Assembly: GCF_000142905.1 (NCBI RefSeq)
Contig: NW_013657675.1
Location: forward strand, 141,998 to 175,189
DNA length: 33,192 bases
Direction of reading: 5' to 3'
DNA from: Thecamonas trahens ATCC 50062
Taxonomy: Eukaryota > Apusozoa > Apusomonadida > Apusomonadidae
Position 1 is the first letter of the stretch. The number at the start of each line of letters is the position of its first letter. Shown here piece by piece: positions 18,803-27,815 of the stretch. Below the pieces are notes generated by a model. The model saw nothing but the letters and a program-made list of their open reading frames with translations, made no database searches and was not told where the DNA came from. Both the position numbers and the translations under genes were made by a program.

Positions 18803-19951
18803 ATGATCCTTGATATCCTCCCTCTCCTCCGCTCCTACAAGTGGCTGCTCGGCTCGTCATCGCCGCGACGGGCAGAGATCCTCGCCTCGTTGGGCCTCTC
18901 CTTCGACACGGCTTCGCCGTCGTTTGCCGAGGATCTGCCCAAGGAGGCATTCCCCACGCCCGAGGCCTACGTTCTTGCCACCGCACACGGCAAGGCCGAT
19001 GCGCTCGAGGCCGATGGCGCAACTACCGGCTACGATGTGGTGGTTGTTGCCGATTCCGTCGTCGTCCTTGAAGGCGCTGTGCTGGAGAAGCCCGCCGATG
19101 CCGATGATGCTGTCCGCATGCTCACCGCCCTCTCCGGCCGCACCCACTACGTCCACACCGCCGTTGTCATTGTGCCTGCAGGCCGCCCACGGATCGAGCT
19201 GGCGGCGTCGACCCATGTGACGTTTGCCGACCTCCCCGATGAGCTCATCGCCGCCTACGTGGCCTCGGGCGAGCCGCTGGACAAGGCCGGCGCCTACGGC
19301 ATCCAAGGGCTCGGTGGAACCCTCGTGGCTGCCATGGACGGCGACTACTTTACCGCCATGGGTCTTCCCAAGCATGCCCTCTGTGCAGCTCTTCGCGACC
19401 TCGCTCCGCTCCTCCCCCAGCCGCAGCTCCCGCAACTGCCGGCCGCCGCCGTGGCCGGCGTCTGGCGCCGGGTCGTCAACTACGAGCCGCGCGACGATGT
19501 GGCCGACGCCACCGCCCGCGATGGGAGCGTCGTCGTCTGGATCCAGGCTCCGGACGGGCTCTTTATCGACGCCCGCTCCGTCGCGAGCGAGCCCTACGGG
19601 ATCCGCGGCTTTGCCGGCTCGGTAGAGCTTGGTGAGCCCAGTCGCGACGGCGCCTTTCGTCTGACATGGCATCGCGAGCTTGACACCGCGCCCGCAGCCT
19701 GCCCTACCGGCATCGACTCGGCTACCTGCCGCTGGGCAGGCTCGGACGTTCTTCTCGAAGAGGGCGACGGATACCTCGAGGTCTGGCACCGTGTCGCCAC
19801 CTGGGGCCCCGACGCCTCGGCCTCGCGCTCGGCCGACGGTGCCATTGCGCTCACTGCTGGCACCGCTTCAGCCACGGCGTCGGCCGCCGACGACGGCGCC
19901 GCCCGCATCGTTCTCAACCTCGATGATGTCTGCCTCGAGACCGGGCTTTAA
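18803..19951 (+). CDS. Maf-type nucleoside triphosphate pyrophosphatase fused to an HRI1-like beta-barrel domain
   Basis: 382 aa from the ATG at 18803. Residues 1-210 are a Maf/ASMTL-type domain: LGSSSPRRAEILASLGL at about 16-32, VVVADSVVVLEGAVLEKP at about 79-96, and DKAGAYGIQGLGG near 158-170. Maf proteins hydrolyse non-canonical or modified NTPs to monophosphates. Residues about 219-345 form a second domain with regular beta strands and the spaced signature WRRVVNYEP...VVWIQAPDGLFIDAR...GFAGS...TWHRELD...EVWHRV. This resembles small lipocalin-like proteins of the HRI1 type found in fungi and bacteria (recognition from memory). The leader is CCCACC-rich. The stop codon lies 6 bp from the stop of the convergent next gene. 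Confidence 0.87.
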   Translation: MILDILPLLRSYKWLLGSSSPRRAEILASLGLSFDTASPSFAEDLPKEAFPTPEAYVLATAHGKADALEADGATTGYDVVVVADSVVVLEGAVLEKPADADDAVRMLTALSGRTHYVHTAVVIVPAGRPRIELAASTHVTFADLPDELIAAYVASGEPLDKAGAYGIQGLGGTLVAAMDGDYFTAMGLPKHALCAALRDLAPLLPQPQLPQLPAAAVAGVWRRVVNYEPRDDVADATARDGSVVVWIQAPDGLFIDARSVASEPYGIRGFAGSVELGEPSRDGAFRLTWHRELDTAPAACPTGIDSATCRWAGSDVLLEEGDGYLEVWHRVATWGPDASASRSADGAIALTAGTASATASAADDGAARIVLNLDDVCLETGL

Positions 19952-19957
19952 GCAAGA

Positions 19958-21877
19958 CTAAACGCGCCACGGCCACTGCGCCACAAGCGCGCCAGAGGCG
20001 TAGTCGGGCAAGCCGCAGCTGCCGACGTCGGGTGTGTTGGCCGGCAGGCCGCCAAACAACGTCAGCACCTCGCTGCTGGGCGTCACCGCCACCGCTGGCG
20101 CGCTGCCCGAGCCAAGCGAGCCGACAATGACTCCGGGTGTGCAAGGCGTGAGCACCTTGCCGCGCGCAAGGATCGCGTCCAACGACTCGGCCGCGGTCGG
20201 AACAAGCAAGTAGTTGAGGACGTTGGGCGTGGCACTCGGGACAAAGTCACACGTCGCCGGCGACGTGGCTTTGTTGTGCTCGTTCGAGTTCCAGCACCAT
20301 CCGTCGGTCGCCACCACCACCACCCACTCGCCGGCGGGCCGCGCCGCTGCCCGCGGCCGGCTGCCTGCGCCGATCACCGCCAGCTGCCCGCTCGTGCCGG
20401 CGCTCATAGCCACGCCCATTAGAATGCGCCGCGAGGCCGAGCCAACAACGAGTCCGTACCCACCGTCGGACGCGCGCCAGCCACTGCCTCCACCTTTGGC
20501 AGAAATGGTCTCGCCTGTAGGCGCCGCAAACTTGGCCTCGGCTCCTGATGCAACGTCGACGATGAGAGCACTTGCGCCCGAGTCGCAGACGTAGACAAGG
20601 AGTGCCTCACTCCCGCCGATGACCTGGCACCCGGACGGCCCTGGGCGCAACGCAGTGACGTTGCCCCATGCCAACATGCCAGTCGTTGTCGAGATGCTGA
20701 CCATGCAGCGCTCAAAGAGAGCAGCGGACTCGCCTGCGCCGACGAGTCGGCCGCACTCTGCCACGCCTATCGGGGCAGCTATTGCTGGCCCAGCGAGCGC
20801 GTGGCCATCAAGCGGCGCGGCCTCGACAACACCCGACGGGTTGGTGTACACCAGCGCGCCGTCAAGCAGCGCCCACGGTGCCGCGGCGTCCGGCGCGAGC
20901 TGGCCCATGTAGCCCACGGCCGACTGAGGGGCAACGTAGAGCGCAAACTGGAGCGGATCGATGTTGATGGCAAAGCGGAGGCCGGAGGGCGGGCCTGCTG
21001 AAGCGTGGGCAACATACAGCTCGGCCACTGCATTGATGACAACCTGCGCCGACGGCTCCCACACCAGTAGCGGCCACGGATTGGCGCCAAACTTGCCCCA
21101 GCCGAGCTCGGCCATGGCGACGTAGGTGGGAGTCGGGACCGCGGCATCAAAGACCTCAAAGCGATCGTAGCCGGCGGATGCGTTGTTGGAGAAGCCGGCA
21201 GCGAGCGGCGTCGATGAGCCGAGCACATCGTACGCCCAGGTTGCAGGTAGAAACGGCTTGCCTGGAAGTGAGGCATTGGTGAAGCGTGCCAGGCACGTCG
21301 CGCCCTCGCTGGGCACACCCGATCCATCGAGCACAAACGAGACCGAGAACCGCGGGTCGATCTCCAGCGCAACGAGAGCGTCAAAGAGCTCACCAAAGGC
21401 GCCAAGGAAGGCTTCCGCGCGAGGAGAGCCGTCGCACGGCGCAAACCCGTCGATCTTGAAGCACCAGGCAATGGTCACCGGCTGGTCGGCGGCCGGGCCA
21501 AAGTACGCCGCATACGCCGGGTTGCGGATAAAGGCCAGCACGTCGTCGGACGAGTTGTACGCCCGCGCCTCGGAGAGCGGGTTGTGATTGAGCAGGAAGC
21601 AGCCGTACTTGGCCGCCCACGGCGACGTCACTGACGGCTGGTCGGCGCAAAACTCGGGAGGAGCATAATGCGGATCGATCTTGTACCACAGCGCGTCGAC
21701 GTGCGGCGCCGCCAGAGGAGCCTTGGCCAGCGTCTGTGGCCACAAGTCGAGGTCGTCGTACGAGTGCAGTTGGTACGAGATGGGGTTCGGGAGAGAGGCG
21801 GTGGCGGTCGGACCAGGCACGGCGGCGAGAGCAGTGGCGAGTGTGAGGGCAGCCAGTGCCAGCAGCAGTCTCGCCAT
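19958..21877 (-). CDS. Secreted protein of unknown function, PLC/GDPD-like N-terminal part possible
   Basis: 639 aa from the ATG at 21877. The first 25 residues are a clear signal peptide (MARLLLALAALTLATALAA). No C-terminal membrane segment is seen, so it is probably secreted or lysosomal. The sequence after the leader (SYDDLDLWPQT, ALWYKIDPHY, CFLLNHNPLSEARAYNSSDD) has the rhythm of glycerophosphodiester or phosphoinositide phospholipase C TIM barrels, in which a KxD pair and an H-x-x-x-x-Y stretch occur, but I cannot place the catalytic His pair with confidence. Residues about 310-550 are beta-rich and Gly-rich, possibly propeller-like. Several Cys suggest disulfides. The catalytic role is unknown. 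Confidence 0.72.
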   Translation of the reverse strand: MARLLLALAALTLATALAAVPGPTATASLPNPISYQLHSYDDLDLWPQTLAKAPLAAPHVDALWYKIDPHYAPPEFCADQPSVTSPWAAKYGCFLLNHNPLSEARAYNSSDDVLAFIRNPAYAAYFGPAADQPVTIAWCFKIDGFAPCDGSPRAEAFLGAFGELFDALVALEIDPRFSVSFVLDGSGVPSEGATCLARFTNASLPGKPFLPATWAYDVLGSSTPLAAGFSNNASAGYDRFEVFDAAVPTPTYVAMAELGWGKFGANPWPLLVWEPSAQVVINAVAELYVAHASAGPPSGLRFAINIDPLQFALYVAPQSAVGYMGQLAPDAAAPWALLDGALVYTNPSGVVEAAPLDGHALAGPAIAAPIGVAECGRLVGAGESAALFERCMVSISTTTGMLAWGNVTALRPGPSGCQVIGGSEALLVYVCDSGASALIVDVASGAEAKFAAPTGETISAKGGGSGWRASDGGYGLVVGSASRRILMGVAMSAGTSGQLAVIGAGSRPRAAARPAGEWVVVVATDGWCWNSNEHNKATSPATCDFVPSATPNVLNYLLVPTAAESLDAILARGKVLTPCTPGVIVGSLGSGSAPAVAVTPSSEVLTLFGGLPANTPDVGSCGLPDYASGALVAQWPWRV

Positions 21878-21888
21878 GTGTGTGGGTT

Positions 21889-21902
21889 GGGGGGGGGGGG
21901 GG
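21889..21902. repeat. Homopolymer G-run (C-run on the coding strand)
   Basis: Fourteen G in a row, 12 bp upstream of the secreted protein's start codon, giving a poly-C leader on its coding strand, followed further up by CCCCACC units. Confidence 0.9.
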
Positions 21903-22003
21903 AAGGGGTGGGGTGGGGTGGCGGCACCTGTCGGCACGCGCACGGGCGCCACAGCGGCCGCCAGCCACCATCGCTCCTTTCTGTCTCACACGGCCATCAG
22001 CCT

Positions 22004-22053
22004 CACCACCACCACCACCACCACCACCACCACCACCACCACCACCACCACCC
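22004..22053. repeat. (CAC)n microsatellite, about 16 copies
   Basis: A nearly perfect CAC/ACC run of about 50 bp between the DUF4291 stop (22075) and the promoter of the secreted protein gene. It probably lies in the DUF4291 3' UTR or just beyond it. Confidence 0.95.
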
Positions 22054-22074
22054 CTCACCCCCCATCATATTCAC

Positions 22075-22800
22075 TTATTGATGGCCGTCACCCCCATCGC
22101 CATCATCCACCGGATCCAGGCCAAGCGGCCGCTTTGCGGCAGGCGGAACAGGGTACTCGCTCTCACTTGGAGTGTCGAGCTGCTCGGGGTCAACGCCGCG
22201 TCGGGCAGCGACAAAGTCGGTGAGATCGACGATGCGGATGATGGCCGCACCGCTGTGGAACGGCTTCCACGACTTGAGTCCGAGCTGGATGGCCCGCCGG
22301 CTTGGATGCTTGGCGCCACTGGGCGAGTGATCCGGATCCCATTGGAGACGGACAATGCCCGAGTCGCCGCGGGAGAGTCCGGCCTTCTGCGCCGCCCGTG
22401 CGGCCTTGTACTCTGCCTCGGAGCTGTACGCCTGCGGATCATACTTGGACGCCACGGCCGCCGCCATCATCTCGTCAAAGGCCGACCGCCGCAGCCAGAT
22501 CCCGAGCGTCCGCTCCTGGTTGTTCTTGGTCCCCCAACCGGAGCGGAACATCATCCACAGAAAGTTGGTCTTGATCCACGTCATCCGCGTCGGCGAGAAG
22601 GCCGGCCCGCCGAACCGCTGGTGCTCGAGGGCGTAGTTTGCAATGGCGTCGTTGTACGCCTGGTAGACAAGCACCGCGTCCTCGGTGTACTGCGCAAGGA
22701 CCACCCGCCCCTCGGTCGGCCACTTCTCCTTCTGCTCTATATATCCCACTGTCTCGGGCTCGCCCAGCTCGCCAGCTACCGCCTTCTCGCTTGCTGCCAT
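22075..22800 (-). CDS. DUF4291 family protein
   Basis: 241 aa from the ATG at 22800. The family signatures are clear: VLVYQAYNDAIA (about 43-54), RMTWIKTNFLWMMFRSGWG (about 72-90), NNQERTLGIWLRR (about 93-105) and a later VRLQWDPDHSP with H/P. DUF4291 proteins are common in bacteria and fungi; no biochemical function is established to my knowledge. The length matches bacterial members (about 200 aa) plus a Pro/Asp-rich tail. The start lies 89 bp downstream of the nephrocystin-4 stop on the same strand, a short spacer that must hold its promoter unless the two are transcribed together. The base composition is like its neighbours, so any transfer from bacteria is not recent. Confidence 0.9.
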   Translation of the reverse strand: MAASEKAVAGELGEPETVGYIEQKEKWPTEGRVVLAQYTEDAVLVYQAYNDAIANYALEHQRFGGPAFSPTRMTWIKTNFLWMMFRSGWGTKNNQERTLGIWLRRSAFDEMMAAAVASKYDPQAYSSEAEYKAARAAQKAGLSRGDSGIVRLQWDPDHSPSGAKHPSRRAIQLGLKSWKPFHSGAAIIRIVDLTDFVAARRGVDPEQLDTPSESEYPVPPAAKRPLGLDPVDDGDGGDGHQ

Positions 22801-22889
22801 GTCCTTCCTCCACTGGCGCAAAAAAGAAAGGTGGTGCCGATGGAAGGCCTTGGCCCGCGGCCGGCTCGGCACTGGCAACTTTACTTACC

Positions 22890-25800
22890 CTATCCGTAGG
22901 TGAGATCGATGCCGAGGCACTCGACGTTCTTGCCGGATGCGGCATCATTGATAAAGACAAAGACCCGGACTCCAGCCATGGACGTTCGCTGCGGTCGAAA
23001 GACAAGGGCGATGGTTCCCGACTCGCCCGGGCCGATGACCAGCTCATCCGAGCCTGCCTCGACATCGACGAGCTCGGGCCGCGAGGTGTGGAGCGCATAC
23101 TTTTTGACGCTCCGCGACGAGTTGCGGTACGAGACGTGCTTGCGTGACCCGACGTCGAGGCCAAGCCGGACGGCAAAGGTCTTCGAGAGGACCGGCTGCT
23201 TGCCGGCGGCGTGCACGATCCACGCGCCCACCACCTCGCGCCGCTCGACGTCGACCATGTGGGCGACGACACCGATGCTCGCTGGTGCTGCCGGCTTGAA
23301 CACCAGGCCGACCTCGTTGAGCGCGTTGGCAGTGAGCGACGCAGCCTCGCCCCAAGGCGCCTCGGGCCGGAGAATCGACGGGTGCGAGGTATAGAGCGCA
23401 ACTTGCCGGGGGTGGCTCCCGCCACGCACCGCGAGGCTCCGCGTCGACTCTTGTCCGAGCACTGCCACGACGTCGTCGCGGACTGCGGCCGTCACCTCGA
23501 CCCGCCACACTCCGTGGACCGAGATCATGTACTCGTCGTCGTAGACCACAAGCACAAACGTGGTCTTGGACGGCGCAGCGCCGACAGCCAGCTTAAAGTA
23601 CACCTCGGCCGGGTCGGACCGCACCCCGCACACCACATCTTCGCGCGAGGCCCGGAGATACTTGACCGCGCTCCGCGGGACACCTAGCAGCGGTAGCGTC
23701 CGCTTGAGGTACTCGCCCTCGGCCCCGTAGAACCGAAGCGTGCGGTCGGCCGGCGTCGCCTGCGGTGCGACGTGCAACTGCAGCACAGCCGCCGGTCGCC
23801 CCCGCGCGTCCACAAACTCGACCTTGCCGGTAAACGGCTCGGCTTGCACCTCGTCCCACGCCTGGTACCGAAACGGGATGTAGACCCGCTCGTGTGGGTC
23901 GAGGTGGATCGAGACCACTCCGCCGGCCTTTTCCATGTACCGCCGCTCTGCAGGCGTGTCCACGCCAAACGTGCGCTTGCAATGGAGCCACTCGTTGTAG
24001 TCGGTCACCACAGTCAGGTTCTCAACCTCGTGGGCGACCGCAAAGACCTGCGGCTCGTCAAACGGATTGACCAGCTCGTACTCGAAGAAAAGCGTCTCGC
24101 CAAACACCGGATACAGTCGATGCTCGGCGGTGAGCGCCGCTGAGAGCTTCGACAACAGCGTCAGCCGCTTACGCCGCTCACGGAAGAGCGCCACGGTCTT
24201 GAGATCCGCTGCGTTGCCAGCCCGCGCCTCGAGCACGCTTCGGCCCATTGCACTTGCCAGCGCCTTGTCTACCGCGTCAAGCCGCGAGTCGAGTCTGGAT
24301 CCGTCCTTGGCTGCCCGCTGCTTGAGCACAAGGTCCAGCTCCTCGTCGACTTCGCGCATCGGCCGCGCCACCTCGAACACCGTACCCGAGCCCGGCGGCC
24401 TGAGTCCGGCCGGAGCCACACTCGTCGGGTCGTACGGGCCCACCGCTTCACCCTCGGACATCGACCCGACATTGCCAAGCCGCACAAAGAGGAAGCCGCG
24501 CGTCGCCGCAGCCGGACTCTCATCGATTTCTGTCTCGTACACCACAGGCACCTTGTCGGTGAACGCTACCGCCGACCGCCCGGCCCGCAGCAGCGCCCGA
24601 AGCGGAACATGGACGTCGCCAAGTGCCATCCGAGAGGCTGCATCCCATACCGTAATCTGTACCGCCTTGGTCGCCAGATAGCCCGCGAGCGCGCCGGCCT
24701 CATGTGGCCGCATAAACCCGGGATCAACGCAGAACGAAAGGTCAAGCCCGGGCATGGATCCCCGCTGTCCGCCACTGCTCATCTTCCACAGCACGCTCGG
24801 ATGGCCGTCCTCCGGCACCTCGCCATCGGCGCCCAGAGCCACCTGCTGCGTCTCGGTGAGCGGGAACGAGTAAAACTGAAGCGTAAAGTAGAGCCGAGAG
24901 CCAGCGCCGATGCGCTCGGCGCCGGGTTCGCTCGCATATGCCAGGAACTGGATGTGGACGGTCGAGACGTTGTTGACGTCGCTCGACTCTCGCGCGAGCT
25001 CGCTTGCCGACAGCGGCCCGGGCTCGGCCCCGCTGACGTTGGCGGCCGGCGCGCCGGTACCGTCCACAAGCTCCGGGAAGCCGGCCCGGAAGAGGGCGGC
25101 TTTGTCAGCACGGGTGAGGTGGGCAAAGGCGCCCGCGCTGGCCGAGCTCCCGTGCGACTGCGGCAAAGGCTGTCCAAGCACCCGCGACTCGCGCATCTGG
25201 GCCCGCGGCGCCGCCGGCCGCGGCGGACGGGCAGAGAAAGCCTGCGCCTGCGGTGCCGCCGGGTAGTCGAGTGGAACCGGTGCGCCCGTAAAGTCGTACT
25301 CGCTGCCTCGAGCTCCAAGCTCTTCGTTCTCGTGGACCTTGCGCGACGAGCGCCGCCGCCGACGCGAGCGCTTGGACGACGATTTGCGGTCGACGGCCGC
25401 CGGGAGCTCGGCCTCGGTCGCCGTGGCAGCGTCGACGCCAGGCGGGAGGTCGTCGGCGCCGCCCGGCACCAGCGTGGCTCGAAAGGCGAGCTCGTTGCTC
25501 GCCGCCGACGCATCACTGGCATGAGCGTCGGCAAGGCAAGTGTACAGCAGCCGCGAGTCCGGGTTGTGCGACGGGCCTGGAACAAGCTGGACCTCGACAT
25601 CGCCGTGGAGGAGGCCATTAGATCCCGGCGACGAGAGGAGGAGTGGAGCCCATGCAATGCCGTACGACTTGGTCGCCTGCGGCGCGTCAATGGCCGCCCG
25701 CTTGCGCTCCTTCTTAGTCAGCTTGAGTGGCGGCCGCTGGACAACAAGCTCGAGCACGGTGACGAGCGCGATGCCGCCGTCGAGCGGAACGAGTGGAAGC

Positions 25801-26789
25801 AGGAGCGTGCCGCCAAACTCGAGTGTCCCCGACGAGGCAACCTTCTCAAGCGAGACAACCAGTGGAGGCGAGAGGTACTTGAGCCCGTTGTGAACGCCGA
25901 CACGCAGCCGGCGCTCAGTGATGGCAAAGGCGCCGAGCGTGGCGGCGTCGACATTGTGGGCATGCGCGTAGGCAGCGCGTACCCGCGCAAGAAACAGGTC
26001 CTCGAACATGTGCGGGAGCGCAACCGCCGGCGAGAGAATGGCAAGGCCATCGTACGGAAGCGGGCGCGGCGGGCGCGGAATCGACGTCAGATCGATGCCG
26101 GGCACGGTCGAGCTCGCCGAGACCAGGTGGTGGAACGGGAGATACGGCCCGAGCTCGCCGGTGACGTGCGGGTCGAGAGCAAGCGTGGCCCAAGAGAGCG
26201 AGGCAATACCAGGCAGGGCGCGGACCGATGCCAGAGGAACAGACGCCAGCGCCCGCGGCGTGCCCGCGTACAGTGGCGCGAGCGGGCGGTCGCGGCCGAC
26301 AGGCACGTCAGCGTTGAACGGGAGCAGGGCAAATCCGAGGCCGTACTCGGTTGTGGCCACCTCGGACGGCTCGGTCGGGTCCGGATGAACAACGGCCATG
26401 ACCAGCTCGACAACCAGGAGCAGGCGGACATCAACAACATCGGTGTGGACCACCACCGGTATGTCGAGGGCGAGCCGCGAGCCCGGGTTGGCCAGCGGCG
26501 CCGAGGGCGAGACAAAGGTCGAGCCGACAAAGCGCGAGTTGAGCGCATCAAAGACGGTAGCCCGGATGGAGACCGAGCCCACAATCGGCGGCGAGTACAG
26601 AGCCTCTAGCCGCGGTGGGAGCTTGGGCAGCGAAGCCAACGAGCCGACGGTCACCACCACCGTTCGCGCCCCGCCCTCCAACGCGGTCATGTCCGAGCCC
26701 TCGCCACGCGGGCCACTTGCTTCCAGCGGCACAATAGCCACTCGCCGCGCATGTTCCTGCCACGCACGGCTACCTCCGTCGAGCTCCAT
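22890..26789 (-). CDS. NPHP4: Nephrocystin-4 homologue (ciliary transition zone)
   Basis: 1299 aa from the ATG at 26789; the open frame continues upstream but has no ATG. NPHP4 works with NPHP1 and RPGRIP1L at the transition zone, gating entry to the cilium. Features shared with the animal protein are: an N-terminal beta-rich C2-like half with SYGIAWAPLLL, a central block with LDLSFCVDPGFMRPHE near residue 680, a block where a helix precedes NPFDEPQVF and TVVTDYNEWLHCKRTF near 915-935, the HERVYIPFRYQAWDE segment that follows, and an MSP-like C-terminus ending RVFVFINDAASGKN...GIDLTYG. A basic, Ser-rich linker near 470-500 is probably disordered. Its presence implies a flagellated cell. I found no frameshift. 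Confidence 0.88.
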   Translation of the reverse strand: MELDGGSRAWQEHARRVAIVPLEASGPRGEGSDMTALEGGARTVVVTVGSLASLPKLPPRLEALYSPPIVGSVSIRATVFDALNSRFVGSTFVSPSAPLANPGSRLALDIPVVVHTDVVDVRLLLVVELVMAVVHPDPTEPSEVATTEYGLGFALLPFNADVPVGRDRPLAPLYAGTPRALASVPLASVRALPGIASLSWATLALDPHVTGELGPYLPFHHLVSASSTVPGIDLTSIPRPPRPLPYDGLAILSPAVALPHMFEDLFLARVRAAYAHAHNVDAATLGAFAITERRLRVGVHNGLKYLSPPLVVSLEKVASSGTLEFGGTLLLPLVPLDGGIALVTVLELVVQRPPLKLTKKERKRAAIDAPQATKSYGIAWAPLLLSSPGSNGLLHGDVEVQLVPGPSHNPDSRLLYTCLADAHASDASAASNELAFRATLVPGGADDLPPGVDAATATEAELPAAVDRKSSSKRSRRRRRSSRKVHENEELGARGSEYDFTGAPVPLDYPAAPQAQAFSARPPRPAAPRAQMRESRVLGQPLPQSHGSSASAGAFAHLTRADKAALFRAGFPELVDGTGAPAANVSGAEPGPLSASELARESSDVNNVSTVHIQFLAYASEPGAERIGAGSRLYFTLQFYSFPLTETQQVALGADGEVPEDGHPSVLWKMSSGGQRGSMPGLDLSFCVDPGFMRPHEAGALAGYLATKAVQITVWDAASRMALGDVHVPLRALLRAGRSAVAFTDKVPVVYETEIDESPAAATRGFLFVRLGNVGSMSEGEAVGPYDPTSVAPAGLRPPGSGTVFEVARPMREVDEELDLVLKQRAAKDGSRLDSRLDAVDKALASAMGRSVLEARAGNAADLKTVALFRERRKRLTLLSKLSAALTAEHRLYPVFGETLFFEYELVNPFDEPQVFAVAHEVENLTVVTDYNEWLHCKRTFGVDTPAERRYMEKAGGVVSIHLDPHERVYIPFRYQAWDEVQAEPFTGKVEFVDARGRPAAVLQLHVAPQATPADRTLRFYGAEGEYLKRTLPLLGVPRSAVKYLRASREDVVCGVRSDPAEVYFKLAVGAAPSKTTFVLVVYDDEYMISVHGVWRVEVTAAVRDDVVAVLGQESTRSLAVRGGSHPRQVALYTSHPSILRPEAPWGEAASLTANALNEVGLVFKPAAPASIGVVAHMVDVERREVVGAWIVHAAGKQPVLSKTFAVRLGLDVGSRKHVSYRNSSRSVKKYALHTSRPELVDVEAGSDELVIGPGESGTIALVFRPQRTSMAGVRVFVFINDAASGKNVECLGIDLTYG

Positions 26790-27140
26790 GCCTGGGGGGG
26801 GCGTGAATGAGTAGCTGCGAGTGCGGTGTGTCTCCCCACCTCGCTGCCCTCCCGTCGTCTTGATCAGTTTGAACTTTCGGCGGTCGTTTTTGGCGCGCAA
26901 AGTTTAGTCAGTCGGCCAGCGGCGAACACCCATGGCGGAATGGTTATTCGTGCGCGTCTTCGCGCGCCTCACAGTGAACAGCACAGTACATGAGCAAGTC
27001 CTCGAGCTCCCCTGCTGCCGCCACGCACCAGCTGATCTGTTTCGCATGGCTGGGGCTTGACATGGGAGGGCCGCCCACCCGTGATGGCGCCCGCCGAGTA
27101 GGCGCCCATCTGCAGCGTGCCCGGGTTGCCGTCGCGATGA

Positions 27141-27473
27141 CGGGCGCGACGCGGCGCACGCCGATCTGAAGGAGCAGCGGGCGCGGAGCTTGTCGTTGAC
27201 ACCGGTAAACACCACCGAGTACTTGATTCAGACTACGTCGACGCTGCGCTCACCAATGCGCTTTTCGACGCCAATCCCCACGTCACATTGTCGCGCGTCG
27301 AGTTCCTCTATGCTGTCATCGACGTGCTCTCCCAGCTTGCGCCGGCGGCCACGTGTGTCGAGGGAGAGGGGTGCAATACTCGGCTTGCTCATCATCAACA
27401 TGTGTGGGGTACCAAAGGGTCGGTACGTCGTGTGCCGGACCGCGTGGACAAATCTGTCCGTTCCGTGTCTTGA
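27141..27473 (+). other. Possible coding remnant or exon of unknown identity
   Basis: An open frame without ATG reads plausibly as protein for about 55 residues (for example LVVDTGKHHRVLDSDYVDAA at about 27189-27248, then LSRVEFLYAVIDVLSQLAPA to about 27347) and then becomes low-quality. The amino-acid balance is better than in shadow frames nearby, but I recognise no family, and the frame is closed upstream by a TGA at 27138. It could be a broken gene, an exon, or chance. Confidence 0.2.
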
Positions 27474-27801
27474 AGGACACATGGATGCAAGGCAACCACA
27501 AACTGGCCAACTTGAGTCCATGCTCCATAGCAGTCACACAACAGTACCACTCCAACCAAAGCATTCCTCTTGGGTTGTGGTACATGTATGTGGGCTTCAC
27601 TTGCGCATCGTGGGCTTCTTTGAGTTTAATCTCGCGAGCGCGAGACGACAGAGCTTGGGAAAAAGTCAAACGGCGCGATCTACGATTCTCGTGTCTGTAG
27701 AAAAGGATGCAGACGTACCGAGGCACTGTAGCTCGATTGCTGCATAAAAGCATGCCTGTTGCGATTTCGTTCGACGAGCGTGTCGTGTCTCTACGTTTAA
27801 C

Positions 27802-27815
27802 ACATCAATTGATGT
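27802..27815. repeat. Perfect 14-bp palindrome
   Basis: ACATCAATTGATGT is its own reverse complement. It sits in the lower-GC segment about 190 bp downstream of the DsbA-like stop. It could be a protein-binding site or chance. Confidence 0.6.

Noticed and set aside
24609..26609. A 666-codon plus-strand frame inside nephrocystin-4.
   Set aside because: It is Arg/Gly/Ala-rich and antisense to a conserved protein; a shadow frame.
26932..27069. Small plus-strand frame starting MAEWLFVRVFARL.
   Set aside because: About 45 codons, no homology recognised, no leader typical of neighbouring genes.
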